NCBI GenBank assembly: GCA_903953895.1
Contig: CAJBLH010000065.1
Location: 1 to 64,000, forward strand
Origin: an uncultured Desulfobacteraceae bacterium
Lineage (GTDB): Bacteria > Desulfobacterota > Desulfobacteria > Desulfobacterales > Desulfatirhabdiaceae
Direction of reading: 5' to 3'
Length of the DNA stretch: 64,000 nt
Part shown: positions 42,293-50,143 of the stretch, piece after piece
How the letters are laid out: each line of letters opens with the position of its first letter
Position numbering within the stretch: position 1 is the first letter of the stretch
Program-made: the position numbers and the translations under genes
Notes under the pieces: generated by a model
What the model saw: only the letters and a program-made list of their open reading frames with translations
Database searches by the model: none
What the model was told of the DNA's origin: nothing

Positions 42293-43055
42293 TGGGATAT
42301 TGCTCAGGGCCTGGGTCGTGTAATTCAACAGGATAATCAAACATACCTTTTATTCCATTGCTGACTGCTCTATATTTATGTGTAAACATGAAACTTCTAT
42401 TAAACAGACTATATTTTGTATTGGAGTGACATTTTATATTAATGGGCTTATAGATATCGACCGTTTCATTTGCATAGTTGACAAATTCACTCATAGAATA
42501 TTTTTTTATAGCTTCTCCATATTTATGTATATATCGCCATGTCATGTCTCCATCTTCTTCTCCTATTCCTAACAATCTTTCGTCAAAGTATCCTAACTCC
42601 TCTATTTCTTTCTTATTAACCACAAAATGTGACCAGGAATTATTAATTAAAAATGATTTCCCGTTATTATTGTGGATGGCTTTTTTGATTTTTTCGATGT
42701 AGTTAGGCTTGGTTATCATGGTGTCATCATTTAAAATAAGTACATAATCATTCGTTGAATGAATAATGATCGAGTTCCAGAGCTTCGAAAGACCTCTGAA
42801 AGTCGGAAATATAATCGGGTATATACTGCTTTTTGAAGATATGAGTTCTAGAATCCGTTTGCGATATTCTTCTCCAAAATCTCTATTATTTTCACCATTT
42901 ACCGTTACAATAATTTCATTGCAGTTATTGTATTCAGATAACTTTGATATTAGCGGAACAAAATACTTATCGAATCGTGCCTCAAAGGTTGTTATTCCGA
43001 TAGAAAGGTTGAACTCCATGGGGCATTTTTGAAAAATCCTGAAATTAAATTCCAT
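42255..43055 (-). CDS. GT-A family glycosyltransferase of the polysaccharide island
   Basis: Predicted glycosyltransferase of 266 residues. It has a GT-A style start (FNLSIGITTFEARFDKYFVP after a 12-residue lead), EIIVTVNGENN, DYVLILNDDTMI (DD metal site) and LGYFDERLLGIGEEDGDMTW, where the acidic cluster is the acceptor-side motif. Its stop overlaps the O-antigen ligase start region. It is A+T-rich and asparagine/lysine-rich, unlike the LPS genes at the left end. The initiating Met may be residue 13. The transferred sugar is unknown. Confidence 0.75.
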   Translation of the reverse strand: MEFNFRIFQKCPMEFNLSIGITTFEARFDKYFVPLISKLSEYNNCNEIIVTVNGENNRDFGEEYRKRILELISSKSSIYPIIFPTFRGLSKLWNSIIIHSTNDYVLILNDDTMITKPNYIEKIKKAIHNNNGKSFLINNSWSHFVVNKKEIEELGYFDERLLGIGEEDGDMTWRYIHKYGEAIKKYSMSEFVNYANETVDIYKPINIKCHSNTKYSLFNRSFMFTHKYRAVSNGIKGMFDYPVELHDPGPEQYPNEKFYQIRKNEL

Positions 43056-43090
43056 AACACCATCTTCAAATTAACGCTTAAGAACATATT

Positions 43091-43399
43091 TTAAAAGAAA
43101 AATTGTAATTTTTGAAAAAAGCAAGCAAACAGAGAACAAAAGCAATTTTTGAAAATTTCATCTTTTGTTATTGAATCATTTAACCTAATGAAAACTGAGA
43201 GAAATCTTATAACCATCATATGGAAATTGCAATCTTTATTCCAAATTCCAAAATATAGACTTTCAGAAAATTCATTTTGCAAAGCAGCAGCGAAAAGATA
43301 ATACCTATTGTATATCTCCGACCGATAACGCCGCGAAAGTATTTTTCTGAATGTATGTAGGCATGATTGGAGGTGCTGAGAGTTAAATTGTGCAAGCAA
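43091..43399 (-). pseudogene. Possible gene remnant (102 codons)
   Basis: An open frame giving a Phe/Tyr/Arg-rich protein that I do not recognise. It has no clear ribosome-binding site and no motif. Parts such as RYYLFAAALQNEFSESLYF look protein-like rather than random, which suggests the tail of a lost island gene. It could equally be chance in A+T-rich DNA. Confidence 0.25.
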
Positions 43400-43412
43400 A
43401 CTCAGCGGACGT

Positions 43413-43445
43413 TAAAACCTGCAGGCTCACTGAATGCCTGCAGGT
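43413..43445 (-). terminator. Rho-independent terminator of the ferritin gene
   Basis: ACCTGCAGGC (43417-43426) and GCCTGCAGGT (43436-43445) form a perfect 10-bp stem with a 9-base loop. On the minus strand it is followed by TTTTAAC. It lies 63 bp after the ferritin stop. Confidence 0.75.
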
Positions 43446-43507
43446 CATTTCTATTGGGAACAAATTCCTTTTCTGATGATGTCCGTCCTGTCATGTGCGC
43501 ATTTATC

Positions 43508-44044
43508 TTATGCCGTAACGGAATAAGCTGCTGGGTCCAGCGCAGATCCGGGTGGAAAGGCCCGTGCGCCAAGCTCCCGATCCAGCATCAGAATACCGCT
43601 CTGATTCTCTCCGATCATTTTAATCTGCTCTAACACTTTGCAGGCGGTGGCCTCTTCTTCCAATTGCTCTTTGGAAAACCATGCCAGCATCGGCTCCGAA
43701 GTATAATCTTTTTCTTCACGGGCAATGGTGGTCAGCTCATTGATTTTACCTGTGATGAACTGTTCGTGTTCATAGGTATCCTGCCAGACTTCCGTAATGG
43801 AAGCCCAGACGGTTTTCAACTGGTTCAGATTCAGCAGAACTACCTTTCCGCCCCGGTCGTTAATATGGTCAAAAAATTTCATGGCATGTGTCATTTCTTC
43901 ATGCGCCTGACACCGCATCCAGTGCGCCATGCCATCCAAATTTCTGGTGTGAAAATAGGCGGTCATGGACATGTAGATATAAAAAGACTCCAGTTCGTTC
44001 TTGATCTGTTCATTCATGGAATTGCGCAGTCGTTCATTGATCAT
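43508..44044 (-). CDS. ftnA: Non-heme ferritin
   Basis: Iron-storage protein of 178 residues forming a 24-subunit cage and oxidising Fe(II) in the cytosol. The four-helix ferritin fold carries the ferroxidase ligands: Glu in KNELESFYIYMSM, the Glu-His pair in AHEEMTHAMKFFDHI, Glu in YEHEQFITGKIN and Gln/Glu in FSKEQLEEEATA. The length matches bacterial FtnA. GGAGGGG lies just upstream of the ATG at 44044; a longer frame upstream is not needed. Single gene with its own terminator. In an anaerobe it probably buffers iron and oxidative stress. Confidence 0.95.
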   Translation of the reverse strand: MINERLRNSMNEQIKNELESFYIYMSMTAYFHTRNLDGMAHWMRCQAHEEMTHAMKFFDHINDRGGKVVLLNLNQLKTVWASITEVWQDTYEHEQFITGKINELTTIAREEKDYTSEPMLAWFSKEQLEEEATACKVLEQIKMIGENQSGILMLDRELGARAFPPGSALDPAAYSVTA

Positions 44045-44105
44045 GATATCCCCTCCTTTGGTCAATAAGATTGTATTCGAAAAATGCAAATTTTACCGAG
44101 CATCA

Positions 44106-46031
44106 TTATAAAACTTCCCCGGTCCGTTCGACGTGGTATCCACCCAGTTTTTCAACACGTGCCTTGAAATCAGGCGTTCGAATCGCTGTCAGCAGGCACT
44201 GGATGTTTTCCGTATCGAAGAAACGTTCGGGAATGATCAAGTCATACTGTTCGGTGACGACCGGAATGAAATCAAGATTCAGGGCTCTGGCAGCCGCAAA
44301 AATCCCCAAGCCCATATCCGCAGCGCCGCTGAGAACCGCTGCTGCAACGGACATGTGGGTGAATTCATCCGTACCATAACCGTTGATGTCTCTGGGATTC
44401 AGATCGAGCTGCTTCAGGCGGTAATCCAGAAGTATGCGCGTTCCGGAACCAGTCTGCCGATTGATGAAGTGGATATCCTTGCGAATCAGATCCTCGATGC
44501 CCGTGATGCCTTTCGGGTTTCCGCGCGATATCATGAACCCCTGATCCCTGAAAACCAGTTGCACCCGTTTGACCGGGGTGTCTGGCAGAAATTTTCGGAT
44601 ATCGGAAATGTTATACGAGCCGTCTTCCGTGTTCAGAAGATGCGAGCCTGCCAGGTGGCAAACCCCTCTTTTGATGGCCATCAGTCCCCCCATGCTGCCC
44701 ACATGGCTGGAGGACAGGGTCAACCCGGGATAATGGGCGCGGATCATATCCGCGAGTACATCCAGGGTATTGTCATGGCTGCCGACAACCACGATGGTGT
44801 TTTTGATGGAAGACAGCGGCCGAAGCAGTTCTGCCTGGACGGGTTCATTTTCCTTGATGCCTTCGAGATGATTCGGGATACGGATGATGCCATCGGCCTG
44901 GGTCAGGGTGGTGATGCAGCCGGCGCCACGGGGAAGCGGAATGGCGACAATTCGATCATCGACCTTTCCCAGTTTGACACGGAGAAATTCTTCAATACCC
45001 AGTTTTGAGGGAATTTTCCGAATGGGTTCTACAGACACCGTGGGGCGGTGCGGTTCGGGTTGTCCGGTCATGGCGCAGATCAGCGGGCCGACGAACTGCT
45101 CGTAAGCCACGATGGCCGATACCGGATATCCGGGGATGCCGAACACGGGTTTCTGATTGATGACTCCCATAATCAACGGTTTTCCCGGCATCACGGTAAT
45201 GCCGTGAACCAGAACATCTCCGATATTTTGTATTGCAGCGCGGCCATAATCTTCAGAGCCGGCGGATGATCCGCCCACGGTCAGAATGATATCGTCATCG
45301 CCCGAGCAGGCCTTCTGCAATATCCGTGTTATGGTTTCCAGATCATCCCGAATCATTTCGTGGCGTTCGTAGTAGCCGCCCCAGGCTTCGACGAGTTTTC
45401 CCAGAACCGTGGAATTGGATTCCAGAACCTGGCCGGGCTTTAAGGCTTCGACGGGTGTCGTTCGCCAGTCTACCAGCTCTGATCCGGTGGGGATGATCAA
45501 TACCTTGGGTTTTTTTCGAACCTGTACCGAAAAAATTCCTCCGGAAAGCAGAGCGCCAATGCAATACGGCGTGATCCGGTGATTCCGTGGAAACAAGAGC
45601 TCTGTGGCCACGATGTCTTCGCCCATCTTGCGTATATGCTGCCATGGAAAAACCGGGGCCTCTATCTGAACCCGGGTTTCATCCAGGACGTGGACATATT
45701 CGATCATGATGACGGCATTGGTATTTTCTGGCAGGACATATCCGGTATTGACGTAAAACGCATCCGTACCGATGATGAGTTCTTTTGGCCGGGTCTCGCT
45801 GGCTCCGAACGTATTTTCAGCTTTGACCGCCAGGCCGTCCATGGCAGCCGCATGAAAAGCAGGGGAGGACAGTCGGGCGTAAACAGCTTCTGCCAGAACC
45901 CTTCCCACGGCATCCGGTACAGGGATGGTTTCAGAGATGGGAGGATCGACGGGTTGAAACCTTTTAAACATCATTTCTCTGGCTTCTGCCAGGGTTTTCA
46001 TTTTTAAATAGACATTTCTATGATGATCCAC
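44106..46031 (-). CDS. MoeA-PBP fusion (molybdopterin molybdotransferase with periplasmic-binding-like domain)
   Basis: Cytosolic molybdenum cofactor protein of 641 residues. The first ~400 residues are MoeA: VGRVLAEAVYARLSSPAFHA, AMDGLAVKAE, TGYVLPENTNAVIMIEYV, LIIPTGSELV, TVGGSSAGSEDYG and FGIPGYPVSAIVAYEQF. The last ~220 residues are a PBP-like domain (TIVVVGSHDNTLDVLADMI, SSHVGSMGGLMAIKRGVCHL, INRQTGSGTRILLDY), likely to sense molybdate, tungstate or a pterin. The start is GTG 46031 with AAGGAA 8 bp upstream; ATG 46001 is an alternative. It follows moeA by 18 bp. Such tandems are common where both Mo and W enzymes are made. Confidence 0.9.
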   Translation of the reverse strand: MDHHRNVYLKMKTLAEAREMMFKRFQPVDPPISETIPVPDAVGRVLAEAVYARLSSPAFHAAAMDGLAVKAENTFGASETRPKELIIGTDAFYVNTGYVLPENTNAVIMIEYVHVLDETRVQIEAPVFPWQHIRKMGEDIVATELLFPRNHRITPYCIGALLSGGIFSVQVRKKPKVLIIPTGSELVDWRTTPVEALKPGQVLESNSTVLGKLVEAWGGYYERHEMIRDDLETITRILQKACSGDDDIILTVGGSSAGSEDYGRAAIQNIGDVLVHGITVMPGKPLIMGVINQKPVFGIPGYPVSAIVAYEQFVGPLICAMTGQPEPHRPTVSVEPIRKIPSKLGIEEFLRVKLGKVDDRIVAIPLPRGAGCITTLTQADGIIRIPNHLEGIKENEPVQAELLRPLSSIKNTIVVVGSHDNTLDVLADMIRAHYPGLTLSSSHVGSMGGLMAIKRGVCHLAGSHLLNTEDGSYNISDIRKFLPDTPVKRVQLVFRDQGFMISRGNPKGITGIEDLIRKDIHFINRQTGSGTRILLDYRLKQLDLNPRDINGYGTDEFTHMSVAAAVLSGAADMGLGIFAAARALNLDFIPVVTEQYDLIIPERFFDTENIQCLLTAIRTPDFKARVEKLGGYHVERTGEVL

Positions 46032-46049
46032 TTTATTTTTTCCTTAAAT

Positions 46050-47282
46050 TCAACCGAACAGTTCCACTTCAACCGCCTCTCCCTGAACCAGTCCTTCCAC
46101 ATTCAAGCCAATTTCAATCAGACCATCGGCTTTTACCATGGTGTTGATCAGGCCCGACTTTCCCAGTACAGGTTCCGCCAGAAGGTTTCCGTTCATTTGC
46201 CTGAGCTTTACCCGGACATAGTCCACGCGGCCCTGGGCGGAAGAAAGATTTCGGGACAGACGGGCCGGTACTCGGATGGTTTGAAACGGGTGATCCTTGA
46301 TGCCCGAGATATGTTCGATAAAGGGCTTCACGATTTTCAGAAACACGACCATAGCGGAAACGACATGGCCGGGAAGCCCCCACAAGGCTTTGTTTTGGGA
46401 TATAGCCAGAATGGTGGGCTTTCCCGGGCTGATCGAAATGCCGTGAAAAAGAATCCGGGGTTCGGGCAGTGAAGACAGCGCATCGATGGTGACATCGCGC
46501 ACGCCGACGGAGCTTCCGCCGGAGATCATCGCCATATCGGATGTTTTCAGGGCAAGGCTGAGGGTTTGATTCAGGTTTTCGCTGTTGTCCGGGATAATGC
46601 CGAAAGAAACTGGAATGGCGCCGCAGGCCTTTACCATGCTGCTCAGGCTGTACGTGTTGATGTCCCGGATTTTTCCGGGAGCCGGGGTTTCCGTGATCGG
46701 AACCACCTCATCCCCGGTGGATATGATGGCAACAACCGGTTTGCGATACACCTTCAGCGTGTTTTTGCCGAATGCCGCCAGCAGTCCGATTTCCTGGGCC
46801 CTGAGGCGCCTGCCCTCGGGCAGAAGGCTGTCGTCTTTAAAAAAATCTTCTCCCGTTTCGATCACATGCTGGCCCGGGGCCGCACTTCGGTATATCTCAA
46901 TAGTGGATGTATCCATGGCTTCCGTATGCTCGATCATGACCACGCTGTCCGCACCGTCCGGAAGCATTCCGCCGGTGGAGATCCGACAGGCTTCTCCGAT
47001 GCCGACGGTAAAACCCGGCGTTTCTCCCATGTGCGCTGTACCCTTGATCGCCAGAAAAGCCGGATTACCCTCGGTGGCGCCGAAAGTGGATGCAGCGCAA
47101 ACCGCGTAACCATCCATGATGGATCGCCTGAAATCCGGCAGGTTCTCCGTTGCCGTTACCGGCTCCGCCAGAACCCTTTCGAAGGCATCCATCAGGGGAA
47201 TTGTTTCAATTTTCATTTTAGAAAATTCGGATCGGAAGGCAAGGGCCTGCTCGATGGTTACAACATTAAAAAAATCTTTCAT
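46050..47282 (-). CDS. moeA: Molybdopterin molybdenumtransferase MoeA
   Basis: Inserts molybdate (or tungstate) into adenylylated molybdopterin. The 410-residue protein has all four MoeA domains: FERVLAEPVTATENLPDFRR, SIMDGYAVCAASTFGA, ISTGGMLPDGADSVVMIEH, AQEIGLLAAFG, VAIISTGDEVVP, DINTYSLSSMVKACGA, ISGGSSVGVRD and WGLPGHVVSAMVVF, with a C-terminal beta domain. GGGAG lies 7 bp before the ATG. A good promoter is visible at 47382-47410. It heads an operon with the MoeA-PBP fusion; the two may serve different metals. Confidence 0.95.
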   Translation of the reverse strand: MKDFFNVVTIEQALAFRSEFSKMKIETIPLMDAFERVLAEPVTATENLPDFRRSIMDGYAVCAASTFGATEGNPAFLAIKGTAHMGETPGFTVGIGEACRISTGGMLPDGADSVVMIEHTEAMDTSTIEIYRSAAPGQHVIETGEDFFKDDSLLPEGRRLRAQEIGLLAAFGKNTLKVYRKPVVAIISTGDEVVPITETPAPGKIRDINTYSLSSMVKACGAIPVSFGIIPDNSENLNQTLSLALKTSDMAMISGGSSVGVRDVTIDALSSLPEPRILFHGISISPGKPTILAISQNKALWGLPGHVVSAMVVFLKIVKPFIEHISGIKDHPFQTIRVPARLSRNLSSAQGRVDYVRVKLRQMNGNLLAEPVLGKSGLINTMVKADGLIEIGLNVEGLVQGEAVEVELFG

Positions 47283-47381
47283 TTACGTACTCCCGGAAAA
47301 AGATATGCGCCTCTTTCTTATTCCACATCGTATAAAAGCCATAAAAAACCACGACTTTCAAGTTCAAGAAAAAACATTTGA

Positions 47382-47410
47382 TTTGTAACAAGTTGAATCA
47401 ACCCTGTCAA
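47382..47410 (-). promoter_or_regulatory. Candidate sigma70-type promoter of moeA
   Basis: On the minus strand TTGACA (47410-47405) and TACAAA (47387-47382) are separated by 17 bp, giving a perfect -35 and a 4-of-6 -10. Transcription would begin near 47375, about 93 nt before the moeA start. Confidence 0.55.
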
Positions 47411-47511
47411 CCCGCTGGATGATCGGGAAAGTCTGAGCCGTCGATTTCGATTTTTTGAAAAGGTCGCCGGTATTTCAGTATTTCAATTTTGATTTTTTCC
47501 CGTGTTCATCA

Positions 47512-47540
47512 TTGATTCTTACACAAAATAATCTTATACA
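47512..47540 (+). promoter_or_regulatory. Candidate promoter of the 47613 membrane protein gene
   Basis: TTGATT (47512-47517) and TATACA (47535-47540) are 17 bp apart. Both boxes are 4 of 6. The gene start lies 73 bp downstream. Confidence 0.35.
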
Positions 47541-47612
47541 AAAGAAGTTCTTTCAACAACTGAAGATTAAACAGGCTGGATGGTTTTGAATCATTTGAAT
47601 CAAAGGGAAGAT

Positions 47613-48191
47613 ATGGAAAAATCGAAAAACACATCGAAGAATCGCTTGTCGGCTTATTTAAATAAGTGCGCCAGTCTGGCGCTGAAGGCAGCAATATGGG
47701 CGGGAGTATGCTTTGTACTGAGCATCGCTCTATTGTATTTTTGCCAATTGCTGTTCGGATTTTATCTGAAAACGCCAATGGGGCCGGATTTTTCAGCCGC
47801 CAATCCCGAGTTGATGGATTCCATCATGCAGTTGTCGGACATGGGATTTGAAAATCTGTCCATTCCCCTGGTTCTGACGGTATTCTTTACTTGTCAGGGG
47901 ATACTGGTTACAGCAAAAATCTTTTATGTGGCGCGTTATATAACACCGTTGGGAATTTTCGGACGTCTGATCACCTGCGTGCTGCCGATTGCCGCTGTTG
48001 TAGCGTTGTTGATCCCGGAATTCGTTCAAGTTGACGGTTGGATCACGGCTTATGTGCTGTCCATTTTTCCAACCTTCGTGTTGTTTAATATCTGTTTTGA
48101 GATCGCTGATGAACTCTTTCCTGAAATGGATGATATGATGGCTTTTTTTCAAAAAAGCGAAGACTCCGGAAAAAAAATCAATGGTCGCTGA
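47613..48191 (+). CDS. Membrane protein of unknown function
   Basis: A 192-residue protein that I do not recognise. It has four likely TM segments at about residues 24-54, 88-108, 120-140 and 145-168, and an acidic then lysine-rich tail. The ATG at 47613 follows AAGGGAAG; another ATG 33 bases upstream has no ribosome site. It overlaps the following glycosyltransferase start by 11 bp, which implies cotranscription and perhaps a joint role in envelope glycan work, but no function can be assigned. Confidence 0.7.
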   Translation: MEKSKNTSKNRLSAYLNKCASLALKAAIWAGVCFVLSIALLYFCQLLFGFYLKTPMGPDFSAANPELMDSIMQLSDMGFENLSIPLVLTVFFTCQGILVTAKIFYVARYITPLGIFGRLITCVLPIAAVVALLIPEFVQVDGWITAYVLSIFPTFVLFNICFEIADELFPEMDDMMAFFQKSEDSGKKINGR

Positions 48192-49434
48192 CGGCCGGGG
48201 TTCATTGAAAATTTGCCTGTTGAGCTATCGCAGCAATCCGCACTGCGGCGGGCAGGGCGTGTATATCAAAAACCTGAGCCGGGCATTGGTAAACCTGGGT
48301 CATGAGGTCAATGTGGTTTCAGGTCCGCCACAGCTTCACCTGCATGCGGACATTGCGGTCAACCAGCTTCCCTGTCTGGATCTATACAACCCTGATGCAC
48401 TTTTCAGGGTGCCTTCCCTGAAAGAACTCTCAAATCCCGTCAATTTTGCCGAATGGGTTGGGGTGTCCACCATGGGCTTTCCGGAACCTTTTACGTTCGG
48501 TATCCGGGCCTTTCAATTTATGCAGAATAACTCCCGCCGCTATGACATCGTACACGACAACCAGAGCCTGTCTTATGGTGTCTGGGCCATCGGCAGGCGG
48601 ATGCCAACAGTCGCCACCATTCATCATCCCATTACTATAGATCGAAGAATCGCCGTGCGTTCGGTCAGCTCTGCATGGAAAAAGTTCCAATACATGAGGT
48701 GGTACTCGTTTATCGGCATGCAGAAACGGGTTTCCAGAACCCTTTCGCACATCATCACGGTTTCGGCGTGCGCCAGAGACGATATCAGCAGCGATTTCAA
48801 CATATCGCCGGATAAATTCCGTATTGTTCCAAATGGTATTGATACGGATCTGTTTTATCCCGTTGCGCAGGTTCCGCGGGAAAAAAACAGGATTATCGTC
48901 ACCAACAGCGCCGATACGCCGCTGAAAGGGCTGTATTATCTGCTGCATGCTGTAGCCGATCTATCCAAAACCCGAAAGATTCGTCTGGTTGTTGTAGGAT
49001 CACCGAAAAAAAACGGCGGCATTCTCCGATTGATCACGCGCCTGGGGATCGGTAGATCGATCACGTTTACCGGTCGCATCAGCCACGAAGAATTCGTCCA
49101 TCAGTATGCCAAGGCTTCAGCAGCGGTCGTGCCTTCGGTGTATGAAGGGTTTGGGCTTCCGGTGGGTGAGGCCATGGCATGCGCCGTGCCGGTCATCAGC
49201 ACCACGGGAGGCGCCCTGCCCGAGGTCGTCGGAGATGCCGGCATTCTGGTTCCGCCAGAAAATGCCGGCGCCCTGTCACAGGCTATCGCGGGGCTGCTGG
49301 ATAATCCGGATCTGGCCGACCGTCTTGGCCGGGCCGGATACGAGCGGGTTCATCGGCACTTTACCTGGAAGCGTGCGGCGGAAAAAACCGTTGAAACATA
49401 CCGGGAGGCCATCGATGGTCACCGTAGATTTTAA
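48181..49434 (+). CDS. Family 4 glycosyltransferase
   Basis: GT-B retaining glycosyltransferase of 417 residues. The N-terminal acceptor domain has SNPHCGGQGVYIKNLSRALV (the GG-QGVY loop of GT4). The C-terminal donor domain has IVPNGIDTDLFYPV, ITFTGRISHEEFVHQYAKAS and VPSVYEGFGLPVGEAMA, with the E-x7-E nucleotide-sugar site, followed by STTGGALPEVVGDAGILVPP. It overlaps the preceding membrane protein and, by 20 bp, the following methyltransferase. The trio is probably one unit making a surface or lipid-linked glycan; the donor is unknown. Confidence 0.92.
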   Translation: MVADGRGSLKICLLSYRSNPHCGGQGVYIKNLSRALVNLGHEVNVVSGPPQLHLHADIAVNQLPCLDLYNPDALFRVPSLKELSNPVNFAEWVGVSTMGFPEPFTFGIRAFQFMQNNSRRYDIVHDNQSLSYGVWAIGRRMPTVATIHHPITIDRRIAVRSVSSAWKKFQYMRWYSFIGMQKRVSRTLSHIITVSACARDDISSDFNISPDKFRIVPNGIDTDLFYPVAQVPREKNRIIVTNSADTPLKGLYYLLHAVADLSKTRKIRLVVVGSPKKNGGILRLITRLGIGRSITFTGRISHEEFVHQYAKASAAVVPSVYEGFGLPVGEAMACAVPVISTTGGALPEVVGDAGILVPPENAGALSQAIAGLLDNPDLADRLGRAGYERVHRHFTWKRAAEKTVETYREAIDGHRRF

Positions 49435-50125
49435 CCGACTTTCGCTTCATCCCGGAGACCGTGTTCTAGACATCGGCTGCGGAACGGGCCGGCATACCGC
49501 GGCTGCGTATCAATGTCCGGATATAACAGTGATCGGATCCGATCTGAATTTCGATGACGTTCGACAGGCCGGAGACCGGCTCCGGTTTCATGACTATTGC
49601 CATATACATGGCGGAGGGGTGTGGATGCTTTCTGTTTCAGACATCACCCGGCTGCCGTTTGCTGATGCCGGCTTCGATCTGGTGATCTGCTCGGAAGTTC
49701 TGGAGCATATTTCCAATGATAAAACGGCTGTCGCAGAAATCATCCGGGTGCTGAAACCAAACCGCTTCCTGGTTGTCAGCGTGCCCCGCTATTACCCGGA
49801 GCGGATATGCTGGGCGCTATCCGATGCCTATCATCAGACGACAAACGGACACATCCGTATTTACCGAAAACAGGAGTTGATCCGGCTTCTGGAATCGCAT
49901 GGGGCGGTTTTTCAGTTCAACCGATTTGCGCATAGTCTGCACGCACCCTACTGGTGGCTGAAATGTCTGGTTGGTCCGGAGCGAACGGATGCGGCTATCG
50001 TAAACAGTTATCAGCGTTTTCTGACCTGGGATATTCTGAACAAACCCAGAACCACCCGGTTTCTGGAAGCGTTGCTGAATCCTCTGTTTGGGAAAAGCCT
50101 GGTCATCTACTGTAAAAAACGGTAA
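49415..50125 (+). CDS. Class I SAM-dependent methyltransferase
   Basis: Methyltransferase of 236 residues of the Methyltransf_11/UbiE-like class. Motif I is VLDIGCGTGRHTAAA (about residues 18-32). It is followed by VIGSDLNFDDV (adenosine-binding Asp), ITRLPFADAGFDLVICSEVL and EIIRVLKPNRFLVVSVPRY. The C-terminal part (residues 135-236) carries a methyltransferase helical cap with THTNG-like and RIYRKQELIRLLESHG segments common in glycan or lipid methylases. The start within the end of the GT4 gene is chosen because motif I begins 18 residues later. The substrate is probably the product of that glycosyltransferase, by context only. Confidence 0.88.
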   Translation: MVTVDFNRLSLHPGDRVLDIGCGTGRHTAAAYQCPDITVIGSDLNFDDVRQAGDRLRFHDYCHIHGGGVWMLSVSDITRLPFADAGFDLVICSEVLEHISNDKTAVAEIIRVLKPNRFLVVSVPRYYPERICWALSDAYHQTTNGHIRIYRKQELIRLLESHGAVFQFNRFAHSLHAPYWWLKCLVGPERTDAAIVNSYQRFLTWDILNKPRTTRFLEALLNPLFGKSLVIYCKKR

Positions 50126-50143
50126 ACGGTGTCTCATTGCGGT

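Larger units (their letters stand above)
43056..43507. other. 452-bp A+T-rich spacer with a possible gene remnant
   Basis: No well-supported gene. A minus-strand frame of 102 codons (43091-43399) is open but has no recognisable motif and may be a decayed C-terminal part of a glycosyltransferase. The ferritin terminator lies at 43413-43445. Composition shifts back to the genomic average at about 43400, marking the right edge of the A+T-rich island. Confidence 0.6.
47283..47612. other. 330-bp divergent intergenic region (moeA / membrane protein)
   Basis: No gene. It holds two outward promoters, listed separately. No Moco riboswitch structure was recognised in the 90-100 nt moeA leader. Confidence 0.6.
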
